Part shown: in pieces, positions 46,546 through 56,109 of the stretch
How positions within the stretch are numbered: position 1 is the stretch's first letter
Layout of the letters: each line of letters begins with the position of its first letter
Assembly: GCA_021199275.1 (NCBI GenBank)
Contig: JAJQIJ010000013.1
Coordinates: 54,078-118,077 of the forward strand
Direction: 5' to 3'
From: Clostridiales bacterium
GTDB taxonomy: Bacteria; Bacillota; Clostridia; Oscillospirales; Acutalibacteraceae
Length of the DNA: 64,000 nt
Translations under genes and position numbers: made by a program
Notes under the pieces: model-generated
What the model saw: only the letters and a program-made list of their open reading frames with translations
The model's database searches: none
Told to the model about the DNA's origin: nothing

Positions 46546-47316
46546 TTACAGAACTATTCTGTATTTTTCCTTTTGCGAATAAATAAGCAGGGTCTGGTTC
46601 ATCTGGCGTGACTTTATGCCGTAAAAGACATTGAACACAAGGCTTGAAAGCCCGGTAAACACAACTATTATTATTGTAAGAATGATGAATTCCTTTGAAA
46701 ACGGGTTGTAAAGCGCAGAGCCAAGCTTTGTATATATATATAACCGCGGCATAAAGCCCAAAACACTAAGGCATATATAATATATAAAGTCATATTTCAT
46801 TGAGCCGTAAAGCTTGGAAACCATGCCCAGCGGAATAGTGGGCACCAAGCGCGACGCTATAAGTATATAAGGGTTGCCGGAGCCCTTGAACATTACCCAG
46901 TGCTTTATAAAGCGCGTCTGGCGCAGGTTTAAAAACATCATGGCCCAGCCGCCGCCCATCCATGCGCCCTCTGCATATTTGACTGCGAAATAAAACATGC
47001 AAAAAGCCACGTTAAGCAATATTGCCCTTTCAAGCGAAAAGCACATGCCCGAAATAGTGCACAAAAAGCCTATCGGAATGGGAAGCTGGCATTTTGCAAT
47101 AAAAAGGGCAAAAATGCAAAGAATTATTTCCTCTTGCGTGTCAAGCGACGCCACTGCGTTTTCTATATTGGAAAGCCATTTTATAAGCGCGTCAAAACGC
47201 ACTTCAAGCACCGGCTGCCTGTAAAGGCAAATGCCTAAAAACACAGTCAGCGCAACAGTTACTATTACAATTATTACAGACGTAAGGTGAGTCTGGTGGC
47301 GTTTGTTTTTTTTCAT
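46546..47316 (-). CDS. TVP38/TMEM64 (VTT-domain) family membrane protein
   Basis: The 256-residue product has about six membrane segments and the general layout of VTT/DedA-like proteins, including a central G-x-L-x-x-x-x-G helix pair (G-F-L-C-T-I-S-G-M) and the S-R-L-V-P-T-I-P-L-G-M-V segment, a typical reentrant-loop arginine motif. Such proteins are thought to flip or scramble lipids. It lies 47 bases after pheA and 38 bases before galK on the same strand. The family call rests on motif and topology. Confidence 0.72.
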   Translation of the reverse strand: MKKNKRHQTHLTSVIIVIVTVALTVFLGICLYRQPVLEVRFDALIKWLSNIENAVASLDTQEEIILCIFALFIAKCQLPIPIGFLCTISGMCFSLERAILLNVAFCMFYFAVKYAEGAWMGGGWAMMFLNLRQTRFIKHWVMFKGSGNPYILIASRLVPTIPLGMVSKLYGSMKYDFIYYICLSVLGFMPRLYIYTKLGSALYNPFSKEFIILTIIIVVFTGLSSLVFNVFYGIKSRQMNQTLLIYSQKEKYRIVL

Positions 47317-47362
47317 TTATATCACCACATATGCCCGGCAAAACCTGCCGGCACTTTTGCGT

Positions 47363-48493
47363 TCAATATTCGTAATAATTCCCCAAAAACTTGAAATCAG
47401 GCAATTCCTGCGACAGGGCGCACAGCAAATCAAGGGTTTTTTCGTTTTGCACGCTGCCCTCAAGGTCTACATAAAAATAATAGCTGAAATCGCCGTTGCC
47501 TATGGGCCGTGACTCAAGCTTTGTAAGGTTAAGCCCGGTCATTGAAAACCTGCCCAGTACACGGTAAAGCGAGCCGGTTGTGTGCGGCAGTGAAAATATT
47601 ATTGAAATTTTGTTTGCACCGTCTGCTATAAGCAGCTTTTTTGAAATAACCACAAACCTTGTTTGGTTAATTTCAATATTTTGAACATTTCTTTTCAGAA
47701 TATTCAGTTTGTATTTTTTAGCCGCTTCAACAGAACATAAAACACCCGCGTCCTTTTTGCCGCTTTCAACTATATATTTGGCGGCGGCGGCGGTGTTGCT
47801 GAAATTTATGCCGGTGAAATCAAAATTCTTTAAAAACCGTGAACACTGAGACAGGGCCTGCGGGTGGCTGTATACATTTTTAATGTCTTCATACCTGACC
47901 CCGACGGGCGCGGCAAAGCAGTGCTCTATTTTCATTGAATATGACCCTACAAAATAAAATTTATATTTCATTATAAGGTCATAAGATTCGTGCACGCTGC
48001 CGGCAGATGAATTTTCAACCGGAATTACGCCAAAGCCGGTTTCGCCTTTGTCAACCGCTTCAAAAACATCTTCAAACTGGCGGCAACACATGATTTCAGC
48101 CCCCGGAAAAAGCAGCTTGGCCGTTTTCATGGTGTAGCTGCCGTCTATTCCGGCGCATGCAACCCTGTCGCATTTGAAAAGGTCGTTTTTGTCTGCCCGG
48201 GCATTTTTTAATGCTGTTTTCAGCTCTCCCCCGCCGTTGATTATTTTGTGCTGAATTTCACGCGACGCGTCCATAGTGGCAGAAAACACGGTTGCTATAA
48301 TGTCGCCGTCTTCACCGCATTTTTTATGAATGTCGTCAAGTATTTCCTTTTCGCGCTGTTCGTTTAAAACGGGAATGCCCCTTTTAATTTTATATTCGGC
48401 AACCTGCCTTGACACGTCCATTCTTTTTAATAAAAGCGGAATTATTTGTTCGTCTATATCGTCTATTTGGTTTCTAAGGTCAAGTAAGTCCAT
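47363..48493 (-). CDS. pheA: Bifunctional chorismate mutase / prephenate dehydratase
   Basis: The P-protein converts chorismate to prephenate and then to phenylpyruvate. The 376-residue product has an N-terminal AroQ chorismate mutase (about residues 1-90, with R-N-Q-I-D-D-I-D-E-Q-I), a dehydratase domain (about 108-280, with N-T-A-A-A and the catalytic T-R-F motif), and a C-terminal ACT regulatory domain with G-S-L-Y-R-V-L and E-S-R-P, the phenylalanine-binding motifs. It should therefore be feedback-inhibited by phenylalanine. It is the fifth gene of the aromatic operon. Confidence 0.96.
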   Translation of the reverse strand: MDLLDLRNQIDDIDEQIIPLLLKRMDVSRQVAEYKIKRGIPVLNEQREKEILDDIHKKCGEDGDIIATVFSATMDASREIQHKIINGGGELKTALKNARADKNDLFKCDRVACAGIDGSYTMKTAKLLFPGAEIMCCRQFEDVFEAVDKGETGFGVIPVENSSAGSVHESYDLIMKYKFYFVGSYSMKIEHCFAAPVGVRYEDIKNVYSHPQALSQCSRFLKNFDFTGINFSNTAAAAKYIVESGKKDAGVLCSVEAAKKYKLNILKRNVQNIEINQTRFVVISKKLLIADGANKISIIFSLPHTTGSLYRVLGRFSMTGLNLTKLESRPIGNGDFSYYFYVDLEGSVQNEKTLDLLCALSQELPDFKFLGNYYEY

Positions 48494-48508
48494 TTAATAA
48501 TATTCCTT

Positions 48509-49582
48509 TTAAATCAAAATATCAAGCATTGTAAACGCAGCCATGGCTTCAATTACCGGCACGGCGCGTTGCACAATGCAAGGGTCGTGCCTGCCCTTTA
48601 TTACCAGCGTTTCATTCTGCATGGTTTTTAAATTGACGCTTTGCTGCGGCACGGAAATTGACGGCGTGGGTTTTATTGCCACCGAAAAAACCACCGGCGC
48701 GCCGGTTGTCATGCCGCCCAAAATACCGCCGTTGTTGTTTGACAGCGTAACCACCCTGCCGTTTTCAACGCCATAGCAGTCATTCGCTTCGCTGCCGCGC
48801 ATTGCCGAAAAGCCAAAGCCCGCCCCGAATTGAACGCCCTTTACCGCAGGAACGGCAAAAAGCGCCGCTGAAAGGCGGCTTTCAACCGTGTCGAAAATAT
48901 TTGCGCCGGCGCCCACAGGCATGCCTATTACCGCACATTCTATTTCACCGCCGACCGAATCGCCGGCAAGGCGCGCCTGTTCAATTAATTCGCGCATTTT
49001 GGCGCCCGAATTTTCATCAATTAAAGAAAATTCAGACTGCCCCAGCCGTGCAAGCAGCGCGCGGTCAATATTATTTTTGTCAAACCTTTCGTCTGCCGCG
49101 CCGGCAATTTCAGCAATATGTGCGCCCACAAAAACACCGCGCTCTGCAAGCGCCTGCTTTGCAACTGCGCCGGCAAACACAATTGGCGCGGTAAGCCTGC
49201 CGCTGAAATGGCCGCCGCCCGCCGAATCGTTTTTGCCCGAATATTTGATAAAGGCGGGGTAATCGCTGTGAGACGGGCGCGCAATCAGCTTTATATTTTC
49301 ATAGTCTGTGCTTCTTGTGTTTGTGTTTTTTATATACATTGTAAGCGGGGCGCCGGTGGTTTCCCCGTTTAGCAGCCCGCTTACTATTTCAAACTCATCT
49401 GCTTCCTTTCTGGCAGTTGACTGTTTATTGCGCCCGGGCGCGCGGCGCTGCATGTCTAATCTTATTTTGTCTAAATCAAGTTTAAGCCCTGCCGGCAGCG
49501 AATCTATTACGCAGCCTATGGCCTGCCCGTGGCTTTCGCCGAACACACACAGCTTTATTTTATTTCCCGTTACCGATGACAT
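48509..49582 (-). CDS. aroC: Chorismate synthase
   Basis: AroC makes chorismate from EPSP using reduced FMN. The 357-residue product has F-G-E-S-H-G-Q-A-I-G near the N-terminus, R-R-A-P-G-R-N, the R-P-S-H-S-D-Y and A-G-G-G-H-F-S-G-R segments, and G-G-I-L-G-G-M-T-T-G-A-P. It starts behind a run of Gs and overlaps the aroA end by 23 bases. It stands between aroA and pheA, supplying chorismate to the neighbouring enzymes. Confidence 0.97.
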   Translation of the reverse strand: MSSVTGNKIKLCVFGESHGQAIGCVIDSLPAGLKLDLDKIRLDMQRRAPGRNKQSTARKEADEFEIVSGLLNGETTGAPLTMYIKNTNTRSTDYENIKLIARPSHSDYPAFIKYSGKNDSAGGGHFSGRLTAPIVFAGAVAKQALAERGVFVGAHIAEIAGAADERFDKNNIDRALLARLGQSEFSLIDENSGAKMRELIEQARLAGDSVGGEIECAVIGMPVGAGANIFDTVESRLSAALFAVPAVKGVQFGAGFGFSAMRGSEANDCYGVENGRVVTLSNNNGGILGGMTTGAPVVFSVAIKPTPSISVPQQSVNLKTMQNETLVIKGRHDPCIVQRAVPVIEAMAAFTMLDILI

Positions 49583-50771
49583 ATGCTTTCCCCCCTATAG
49601 AGTTGTAATCGTCAAAAAACGAAGGGTATGATTTATTAATGCTTTCGGCGTCTGTTATGGTGGAAGCGCCCTGTGCATAAAGCGCCGCAGCCGAAAACGC
49701 CATAACTATTCTGTGGTCGTTATAACCGCAAAGCTCTGCGCCGTGAAGAGATGCCGGGCATATTTCTATAAAGTCATCTCCACAGCTGACATGAGAGCCC
49801 ATTTTGCTTAAATTTTCGCATATGGCTTTTATTCTGTCAGATTCCTTGAGCCGCAGCCGCTTGACGCCCGTTAAACGGCTTTTGGTTTTTGCAAACGCCG
49901 CCGTTACCGCAATTGACGGCACCATGTCCGGTATGTCTGTGCAGTCAAGCTCTATGCCTGCCAAATTGCCGCCGCTGCAGCTCACAGCGCCGTCTTTTTC
50001 TTTTACATTGGCGCCGAACATGCGCATTATTTCGCAAACCTTTTTGTCGCCCTGGGGCGAAGCCAAGTCAAGCCCGGTAAGCCTTACGTTGCCGCCGATT
50101 GCGCCCGCCGCCATAAAGAAAGCAGCGTGGCTCCAGTCTCCGCTGACTGTGTAATTGCATTTTTGGTATGTTTGCTTTCCCTTTACAAAATAACCGTAAG
50201 GCGTTTCATGCACATGCACGCCGAAGCTGCGCATTACGCTTATAGTTATGTCAATGTAAGGCTTTGATTCAAGTGGGGTGGTGAAATGAATTTCACTGTC
50301 TGACTCAAGCAGCGGCAGGGCAAGCAAAAGCCCCGTGGTATATTGCGAACTGACGCTGCCTGAAATATTATAAACACCGCCCTCAAGCTGCCCGCTGATT
50401 TCAAGCGGCAGCGTGCCGCCGCTTTTGCACTCAACGCCGTGTTCGGGCAGCAGGGTTATGTATTCGCCAACGCTTCTTGAAAGCAAGCTGCCCTCTCCCA
50501 CAAAAGTAATATGCCTGCCGAGCGCAGCCGCAACAGGAATTAAAAAGCGCATTGCCGACGCGCTTTCAATGCAGTTAATAACGCTGCCGCCGTTTTTTAA
50601 AACCCCCACCGCGCCGAGAGTGGCCTGCATATCTTTTGAATCTGAAAGCGGTGAAACCGTGCCGCCGCCGGCGAGAGCGCTGCATATAATCGCCCTGTGC
50701 GCTTCCGATTTGCCCGGCGGAAGTTTCACTGTGCCCGCAAGATGTGAATTTTCAAGCCTTGCAGTAATCAT
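49560..50771 (-). CDS. aroA: EPSP synthase (3-phosphoshikimate 1-carboxyvinyltransferase)
   Basis: AroA joins shikimate-3-phosphate and PEP. The 403-residue product is a little shorter than typical. It has P-G-K-S-E-A-H-R-A-I in place of the usual P-G-D-K-S, S-A-S-A-M-R-F-L-I, G-D-W-S-H-A-A-F-F, L-K-E-S-D-R-I, and N-D-H-R-I-V-M-A. The N-terminal glycine/alanine region resembles class II or divergent enzymes rather than the E. coli L-G-N-A-G-T-A-M-R sequence (here S-A-S-A-M-R), which bears on inhibitor binding. Confidence 0.95.
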   Translation of the reverse strand: MITARLENSHLAGTVKLPPGKSEAHRAIICSALAGGGTVSPLSDSKDMQATLGAVGVLKNGGSVINCIESASAMRFLIPVAAALGRHITFVGEGSLLSRSVGEYITLLPEHGVECKSGGTLPLEISGQLEGGVYNISGSVSSQYTTGLLLALPLLESDSEIHFTTPLESKPYIDITISVMRSFGVHVHETPYGYFVKGKQTYQKCNYTVSGDWSHAAFFMAAGAIGGNVRLTGLDLASPQGDKKVCEIMRMFGANVKEKDGAVSCSGGNLAGIELDCTDIPDMVPSIAVTAAFAKTKSRLTGVKRLRLKESDRIKAICENLSKMGSHVSCGDDFIEICPASLHGAELCGYNDHRIVMAFSAAALYAQGASTITDAESINKSYPSFFDDYNSIGGKAYVIGNGK

Positions 50772-50804
50772 TTTTAAGCCCTTTCTAAAATTAACTTTTG
50801 CGTT

Positions 50805-51869
50805 TTATTCAATATTTTCGCCTTTTAGAAAGGCCGGCGCTTTGTCAAGTTCAACTTCCTTTATAAAGCTTGAGCCAATGCTGCTTAGCATTACAAAGTT
50901 TATGCTGTTTGCTTTGCGCTTTTTGTCGTTTTTCATGTTGGCGGCTATCTTGTCAAGTGAATTTTCGTCTTGCGTTTTAAGGCCGTATTTTTGCAGCGCA
51001 AGTTTTATTCTTTCTGCGCTGCCGCTCGCCGTAAGCCCCTGTTTTTCGCCTGCGGCGGCAATAATAACCATGCCGATTCCCACAGCTTCGCCGTGTGATA
51101 TGCCGCTGAAATTATGTAATTTTTCTATGCTGTGCCCTGCTGTGTGGCCGAAATTAAGCAGCTGCCTTTCGCCGCTTTCCTTTTCGTCTCTTTCCACAAC
51201 GCCCCTTTTAATGTCAACGCATTCATAAATAATGTCTTCAATAAATTCACGCGCTGCGCCATTTTCAATTTTTTCAAATAGCGCTTCGGACTTAATGCAG
51301 CCGTATTTAATTACTTCGCCCATGCCGTCTTTAAAATAATGTTCCGGCAGGGTGTTAAGAACGTTTGAATCAATAATTACAAGAGACGGCTGGTGAAACG
51401 CGCCGCACAGATTTTTGCCCTGCGGCAGATTAACGCCGGTTTTGCCACCGACTGAAGAATCTACCTGCGCCAGCAAAGTTGTGGGCAGCTGCACACACCT
51501 GATTCCGCGCAGATAAACAGCCGCGGCAAAGCCCGCCATGTCGCCCGCAACACCGCCGCCGAGCGCCACAACCAAATCGCTGCGCGTCAGTTCGTTTTCG
51601 GCTAAAAATTCAACTATTTTAACAACCGTTTCGGTGGTTTTTGACTCTTCACCGGCAGGAAAAACATAAGACACCGCGTCAATTCCGGCGCTTTCAAGAC
51701 TTTCCTGCACCGTGGCCATATAAAGCGGCGCAACATTGCTGTCGCTCACAATGGCGGCTCGCTTTGCCGGGGCGGCTGATTTTATATATTCGCCGCAGGA
51801 ATTCAAAATGCCGCGTTTAATCAAAATGTCATATGAATGCCCCGGCAGTGAAACCGTGATTTTTTTCAT
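50805..51869 (-). CDS. aroB: 3-Dehydroquinate synthase
   Basis: AroB converts DAHP to dehydroquinate with NAD and a divalent metal. The 354-residue product has the NAD-binding G-G-G-V-A-G-D-M-A-G-F-A-A segment, the R-G-I-R-C-V-Q-L-P-T-T-L-L-A-Q-V-D-S-S-V-G-G-K-T signature, and the metal histidines in N-F-G-H-T-A-G-H and S-H-G-E-A-V-G-I-G-M. It begins exactly at the end of tyrA (one-base overlap, ATGA type), so the two are translationally coupled. Confidence 0.97.
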   Translation of the reverse strand: MKKITVSLPGHSYDILIKRGILNSCGEYIKSAAPAKRAAIVSDSNVAPLYMATVQESLESAGIDAVSYVFPAGEESKTTETVVKIVEFLAENELTRSDLVVALGGGVAGDMAGFAAAVYLRGIRCVQLPTTLLAQVDSSVGGKTGVNLPQGKNLCGAFHQPSLVIIDSNVLNTLPEHYFKDGMGEVIKYGCIKSEALFEKIENGAAREFIEDIIYECVDIKRGVVERDEKESGERQLLNFGHTAGHSIEKLHNFSGISHGEAVGIGMVIIAAAGEKQGLTASGSAERIKLALQKYGLKTQDENSLDKIAANMKNDKKRKANSINFVMLSSIGSSFIKEVELDKAPAFLKGENIE

Positions 51870-52693
51870 CAGCCAACCTCCTCTTTAATTTTGTTGGCAA
51901 TTTGCATAAGCCTTATAAGTTCGGCGGAATCTTCTTGTTCAATGGCGTTTCTGAACAATTTCAGATTTTTTGTCAGGTCGTCTATTTCCCTTATAAGCGC
52001 AAACTTGTTGTCTATGAAAAGCTCGCTCCACATTTCGCCGTTGATTTTGGCAACCCTTGACACGTCGCGGTAAGAGCCGGCTGAAAAGTCAGCGTGCTGC
52101 GGCGCCAGCGGGCTTAAAACATATGAACAGGCAAGCACATGCGCAATCTGCGATGTAAAGGCAATCATTTCGTCATGGTGTTCGGGAGTGGTGACAACGG
52201 TTTTTGCAAAGCCCATGCTTTTTGCCAGGGAAACCAAGGTCTGCACCCGGCTTTCATCTGCACAGGTGGGCGTGCATATAAATGAGGCGCCCGAAAAAAG
52301 GTCTGCCGTGCTGTTGTCATAGCCTGACACCTCTTTGCCGGCCATTGGGTGCGCCCCTATGAAAGTGAACTGAAGCTTTTCCTTTTCAAGAGTGCGGCAG
52401 ATTCGGCTTTTCACGCCGCAGCTGTCTGTAACAATGCTGCCGCGCTTAATGAAATCTTTATTTTCAAGCACAAACGGCACAATGGCGTCAGGGTAATAGT
52501 TTACTATTGTTAAATCAGCCTTGCCCAAAAGTTCACTCAAATCTCCCGTTTCGTCAATAGCCCCGTCTTCAAGGGCTTTTTCAGCCACCGAAAAAGTTCT
52601 GTTAAAGCCCATTATATAGTTGTCTGTGTATTTTTTCAGCGCCTTTGCAATGCTTGCGCCTATCAGCCCCAAGCCCGCCACAAGAATTTTCAT
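51869..52693 (-). CDS. tyrA: Prephenate dehydrogenase
   Basis: TyrA oxidises prephenate to hydroxyphenylpyruvate for tyrosine synthesis. The 274-residue product has the NAD-binding opening M-K-I-L-V-A-G-L-G-L-I-G-A-S, the S-V-K-S or T-D-S-C-G-V-K-S segment, G-A-H-P-M-A-G-K-E-x-S-G, and H-D-E-M-I-A-F-T-S-Q-I-A-H. The C-terminal ACT domain found in some TyrA is missing. The start at 52693 is set by homology; the ribosome site is weak, and a longer TTG frame exists to 52735. It is the first gene of the aromatic operon. Confidence 0.95.
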   Translation of the reverse strand: MKILVAGLGLIGASIAKALKKYTDNYIMGFNRTFSVAEKALEDGAIDETGDLSELLGKADLTIVNYYPDAIVPFVLENKDFIKRGSIVTDSCGVKSRICRTLEKEKLQFTFIGAHPMAGKEVSGYDNSTADLFSGASFICTPTCADESRVQTLVSLAKSMGFAKTVVTTPEHHDEMIAFTSQIAHVLACSYVLSPLAPQHADFSAGSYRDVSRVAKINGEMWSELFIDNKFALIREIDDLTKNLKLFRNAIEQEDSAELIRLMQIANKIKEEVG

Positions 52694-52765
52694 AAATAAA
52701 AAGCCATAGCCTTTCCCGCTAAATTTAAGCAGCAAATAACAAACTGCCGCATTAGTAATATTTAA

Positions 52766-52794
52766 ATTATAACAAATTATAAATATAACGTCAA
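52766..52794 (-). promoter_or_regulatory. Promoter of the tyrA-aroB-aroA-aroC-pheA operon
   Basis: TTGACG (52789-52794) and TATAAT (52766-52771) on the minus strand are 17 bases apart, near consensus. The leader of about 65 bases is too short for a T-box, so control of this operon probably rests on feedback of the enzymes or a repressor elsewhere. Confidence 0.88.
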
Positions 52795-52866
52795 ATAAAT
52801 TGCCACGGCTGCCGTGTGAATTTATTATTTGTTTATTTCAGCATCAGCGCCGGAAACGCCGCGAAA

Positions 52867-54249
52867 TCAGTCGGTTTTAAAATTCAAAACGTTTTCAAGC
52901 CTTAAATCGTCATATTCAGGGGCGGCCGCTTTTCCGTCAAAGCCGTCAAGCTTAAGGTTTTCAACATTTTCGCAGTCAATAGCATGGGCATATTCGGCGC
53001 ACAGCTCGCCCCAGGCGGTTTCAGTGTTGCGCAAAGTTATATTTTTTGCATGCCTTATAAAGAAAGCGGAATTATTATATTTTTCAACACCCCAGTCAAT
53101 ACACGGGCGCAAATCATAAAGCCCGCAGTCCCACTTACTGCTTTTTGAAAGCGTAAAGCTACAGTTTTCAAACAGCACGTCCTCAACGGCGTTTTCAGCG
53201 CTGCCGTGAATTAACACGCCGTTTTCACCCGTTGCATTAACATTGAAAAACCTAATGTTTTTAATTTTCCCGCTTTTTGTGTTTTCGTCTCTGTTAAATG
53301 TGGTTATGGTAACCGGCTCTGCGGTGCCCCACCAGTCAGGGCTGAAGCGCCTGGTTTCAATTATTATGTTTGAAAAAGACACGTTTTCAACATTGCCGCC
53401 GTCTCTAATCTGAATTGACAGCGCGCGGTTAGAGCGGCTGATAACACAGTCTGACACCAAAATGTTTTTAAAATTGCCAACTCCCTCTGTGCCTATTTTA
53501 ATTGCAGCCGAAGTGGAAATCAGTGTGCAGGCAGATATAATTATATTTTCGCAAGCGCCGTATTCCCTGTTGCCGTTTGAAGCTTTAAGGCAGATACAGT
53601 CGTCAGCGCATTCAATATGGCAGCCGGTAATGCGCACGTTTTTGCAATGGTCAGGGTCAATCCCGTCGCTGTTGGCAACGTCAAGCGCGTTTAAAATTCT
53701 TATTTTGTCAATCAGCACGTCATTACAGCCCGCCGGGTGCAAAGTCCAAAACGGGGCGTTTTTAACCGTGAAATTTTTAAAGGTTATATTATTGCTTTTT
53801 TCAATATATATTGCAGTGGGGCGCGGGTAAAAGTCGCCCGTTACATAATATTTGTCTTTCCTATATAGAAACGCGCCGCCGTTTGCGTCTATAACACCGC
53901 CGCCGCTGATTGAAGCGCCGTCTGCCTCATATCCATATATAAAAACAAAGCTCGGCTTGCCGGTTACAGGGTTTCCTATAAGTGAATTGGCACGGCTGTT
54001 TACAAGCTTGTTGGGGCGAATATAGCCGTCAATATCTGCACAGGCTTTAAGCGTTGCCCCTGTCTGAATATATAAGTCAACATTGCGCTTTATTCTGACT
54101 GAATTGCTGTAAAACACATAACCGCTTTGCAGCAGCACACGCCCGCCGCCGTTTTTGGCGCAGTCGTCAATAGCATGCTGAATGGCAAAGGAATCATTTG
54201 AAACCCCGTCTCCTTTAGCGCCGTATTGCAAAACATTATATTCTTTCAT
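52867..54249 (-). CDS. Polygalacturonase-like GH28 glycoside hydrolase
   Basis: The 460-residue product is a right-handed beta-helix of the GH28 type, which cleaves pectin or related uronate polymers. It opens with Y-G-A-K-G-D-G-V-S-N-D-S, normal for the family, and has the catalytic aspartates in N-S-D-G-I-D-P-D and A-D-D-C-I-C-L-K, but the histidine motif G-H-G is not clear (C-T-L-I-S-T-S-A-A-I-K-I-G instead). It has no signal peptide, so it should act inside the cell on imported oligosaccharides, or its target differs. The start at 54249 is set by homology. Substrate not known. Confidence 0.85.
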   Translation of the reverse strand: MKEYNVLQYGAKGDGVSNDSFAIQHAIDDCAKNGGGRVLLQSGYVFYSNSVRIKRNVDLYIQTGATLKACADIDGYIRPNKLVNSRANSLIGNPVTGKPSFVFIYGYEADGASISGGGVIDANGGAFLYRKDKYYVTGDFYPRPTAIYIEKSNNITFKNFTVKNAPFWTLHPAGCNDVLIDKIRILNALDVANSDGIDPDHCKNVRITGCHIECADDCICLKASNGNREYGACENIIISACTLISTSAAIKIGTEGVGNFKNILVSDCVISRSNRALSIQIRDGGNVENVSFSNIIIETRRFSPDWWGTAEPVTITTFNRDENTKSGKIKNIRFFNVNATGENGVLIHGSAENAVEDVLFENCSFTLSKSSKWDCGLYDLRPCIDWGVEKYNNSAFFIRHAKNITLRNTETAWGELCAEYAHAIDCENVENLKLDGFDGKAAAPEYDDLRLENVLNFKTD

Positions 54250-54425
54250 AAAATCACCGCAGCCTTTCACAATTGCAGCAGTTTATGCCCCGCAGCTTAC
54301 AGCGCCTGTGTGCGCGCTGCAGCGGGGGCGCTCCTGCCATAAAAGTAATAAATAATTTATTTTAAATCTGTTATCTTAATATACCACACAAAGCATTGTT
54401 TGACAAGAAAAATAAGTTGTTATAT

Positions 54426-54575
54426 AATAACTTAGGCAAGAAATGTCCCCCGCCTCTACAGGCGGCGGGGTCCGATTTGTAATCAGCGGGAGATTGTACT
54501 TACCGCTGGGGGCGGCAGCGGCTGTCGCTTGCCACATTGAATAACTCTCAAGCCCTTATTGAACTTAGCAAGAAA
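54426..54575 (-). repeat. Family A dispersed repeat, copy A5, with inverted core and flanking direct repeats
   Basis: The copy is in reverse orientation: AATAACTTAGGCAAGAAATG, a CCCCCGCC...GGCGGGG hairpin, the core hairpin (54485-54507), GGGGGCGGCAGCGGCTGTCG, and an outer end AAGCCCTTATTGAA. The core hairpin runs in the opposite direction to that of copy A6 relative to the flanks. A near-identical AACTTAG(G)CAAGAAA lies at both ends (54429-54443 and 54562-54575). The remainder of 54250-54688 contains nothing else I recognise. Confidence 0.85.
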
Positions 54576-54688
54576 CGCACACGCCCGTGAAAGTTTTGGG
54601 TGTCTGTTACAGCCGCGCAGGCGTTTCAGGCGCAGTCAGGCGCTTGGGGTGCGCTTTTTGCGCATAAAAAATAGATAGAGGGGTAAAC

Positions 54689-56083
54689 ATGAAAAAGTGT
54701 GATGTTGTTATAGTGGGCGCAGGCCCTGCCGGAATATTCACAGCCATTGAAATGATTAAAAACTCCAGCAAAAAAAGCATAATAATAGTTGAAAAGGGCA
54801 AGTCTGTTGAAAAAAGGCACTGCCCCAAGGAAAAAACGGGCAAATGCATGAACTGCAAGCCCTATTGCCACATAACAACCGGGTTTTCAGGCGCGGGCGC
54901 ATTTTCAGATGGGAAGCTTAGCCTTTCATATGAAGTCGGCGGAGATTTGCCCATGTTAATAGGCGAAAAAAAAGCGCAGGAAACCATTAATTACACAGAT
55001 AAAATATATCTTCAATTCGGTGCGGACACACATGTTGAGGGAATCGGCAACACCGAAGAGGTAAAGGAAATAAGAAAGCGCGCAATAAAGGCGGGGCTGA
55101 AGCTTGTTGACTGCCCGATTCGCCACTTGGGCACCGAAAAAGCGCAGGAGCTTTATTTTTCAATAGAAAATTACCTTCTGGAAAACGGCGTTGAAATTTT
55201 GTTTGACAGCCAATGCACAGACCTTATTTTAGACAGCAGTGAAAAATGCATGGGCATAACGCTTGAAACAGCAGGGCGTCAAGAGGAAATATATGCCAAA
55301 GACACCGTGGTTGCCACAGGCAGGCGCGGCGCAGACTGGCTTGAAAAGCTGTGCACAGACCATTCAATAGCGCATCAGCCTGGCACGGTTGACATTGGTG
55401 TGCGCGTGGAAGTCAGAAATGAAATCATTGAAAAGGTAAACGAAGTGCTTTATGAATCTAAGCTTGTGGGTTACCCAAAGCCGTTTAAAAACAAGGTGCG
55501 CACTTTCTGCCAAAACCCGGGCGGCTTTGTTGCCCAGGAAAATTATGACAATGATTTGGCTGTTGTAAACGGGCATTCATATAAAGAGCTTAAAAGCGAC
55601 AACACAAACCTTGCGATACTGTGTTCGCATAATTTCACAGAGCCGTTTAACCAGCCCATTTCATATGCGCAAAAGGTGGGCGAACTTACAAACATGCTGG
55701 GCGCCGGCAAAATACTGGTGCAGCGTTACGGTGATATACTTGACGGCAAGCGCACCTGGCAGCGCGAGCTTATGCAGTCAAATTTAAGGCCCACCCTGCC
55801 GGACGCGGTTGCGGGCGATATTACGGCGGCAATGCCTTACCGCGCAATGATAAACATAATTAATTTCATTCAGGCTATGGACTATGTTGTGCCGGGCTTT
55901 GCGTCGCCCGAAACACTGCTTTACAGCCCTGAGCTTAAATTTTATTCCAACAGGGTTAAAATGGACACTGATTTTAATACTAATATAAAAGGGCTGCACT
56001 GCCTGGGCGATTCCAGCGGCTGGACACGCGGGCTGATGATGGCCAGCGTGCACGGCGTGCTTATGGGCAGGCTGCTTAAATAA
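54689..56083 (+). CDS. FAD-dependent dehydrogenase of the uncharacterised COG2509 type
   Basis: The 464-residue product is a flavoprotein with an N-terminal dinucleotide fold (V-V-I-V-G-A-G-P-A-G-I-F near residues 6-17) and a cysteine cluster (C-P-K-E-K-T-G-K-C-M-N-C-K-P-Y-C, residues about 47-62) characteristic of this family. The segment F-S-G-A-G-A-F-S-D-G-K-L follows. The C-terminal C-L-G-D-S-S-G-W-T-R-G matches the FAD-closing motif. Its physiological substrate is unknown. AGAGGGG precedes the ATG, and glmU follows after 26 bases, so co-transcription is likely. Confidence 0.87.
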   Translation: MKKCDVVIVGAGPAGIFTAIEMIKNSSKKSIIIVEKGKSVEKRHCPKEKTGKCMNCKPYCHITTGFSGAGAFSDGKLSLSYEVGGDLPMLIGEKKAQETINYTDKIYLQFGADTHVEGIGNTEEVKEIRKRAIKAGLKLVDCPIRHLGTEKAQELYFSIENYLLENGVEILFDSQCTDLILDSSEKCMGITLETAGRQEEIYAKDTVVATGRRGADWLEKLCTDHSIAHQPGTVDIGVRVEVRNEIIEKVNEVLYESKLVGYPKPFKNKVRTFCQNPGGFVAQENYDNDLAVVNGHSYKELKSDNTNLAILCSHNFTEPFNQPISYAQKVGELTNMLGAGKILVQRYGDILDGKRTWQRELMQSNLRPTLPDAVAGDITAAMPYRAMINIINFIQAMDYVVPGFASPETLLYSPELKFYSNRVKMDTDFNTNIKGLHCLGDSSGWTRGLMMASVHGVLMGRLLK

Positions 56084-56109
56084 AAGCTGAAAAGCGAAAG
56101 GTAAATATT

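Noticed and set aside
50413..51228. A 271-codon plus-strand frame opposite aroA and aroB
   Set aside because: It spans two real, fully recognisable genes on the other strand and has no promoter or ribosome site.
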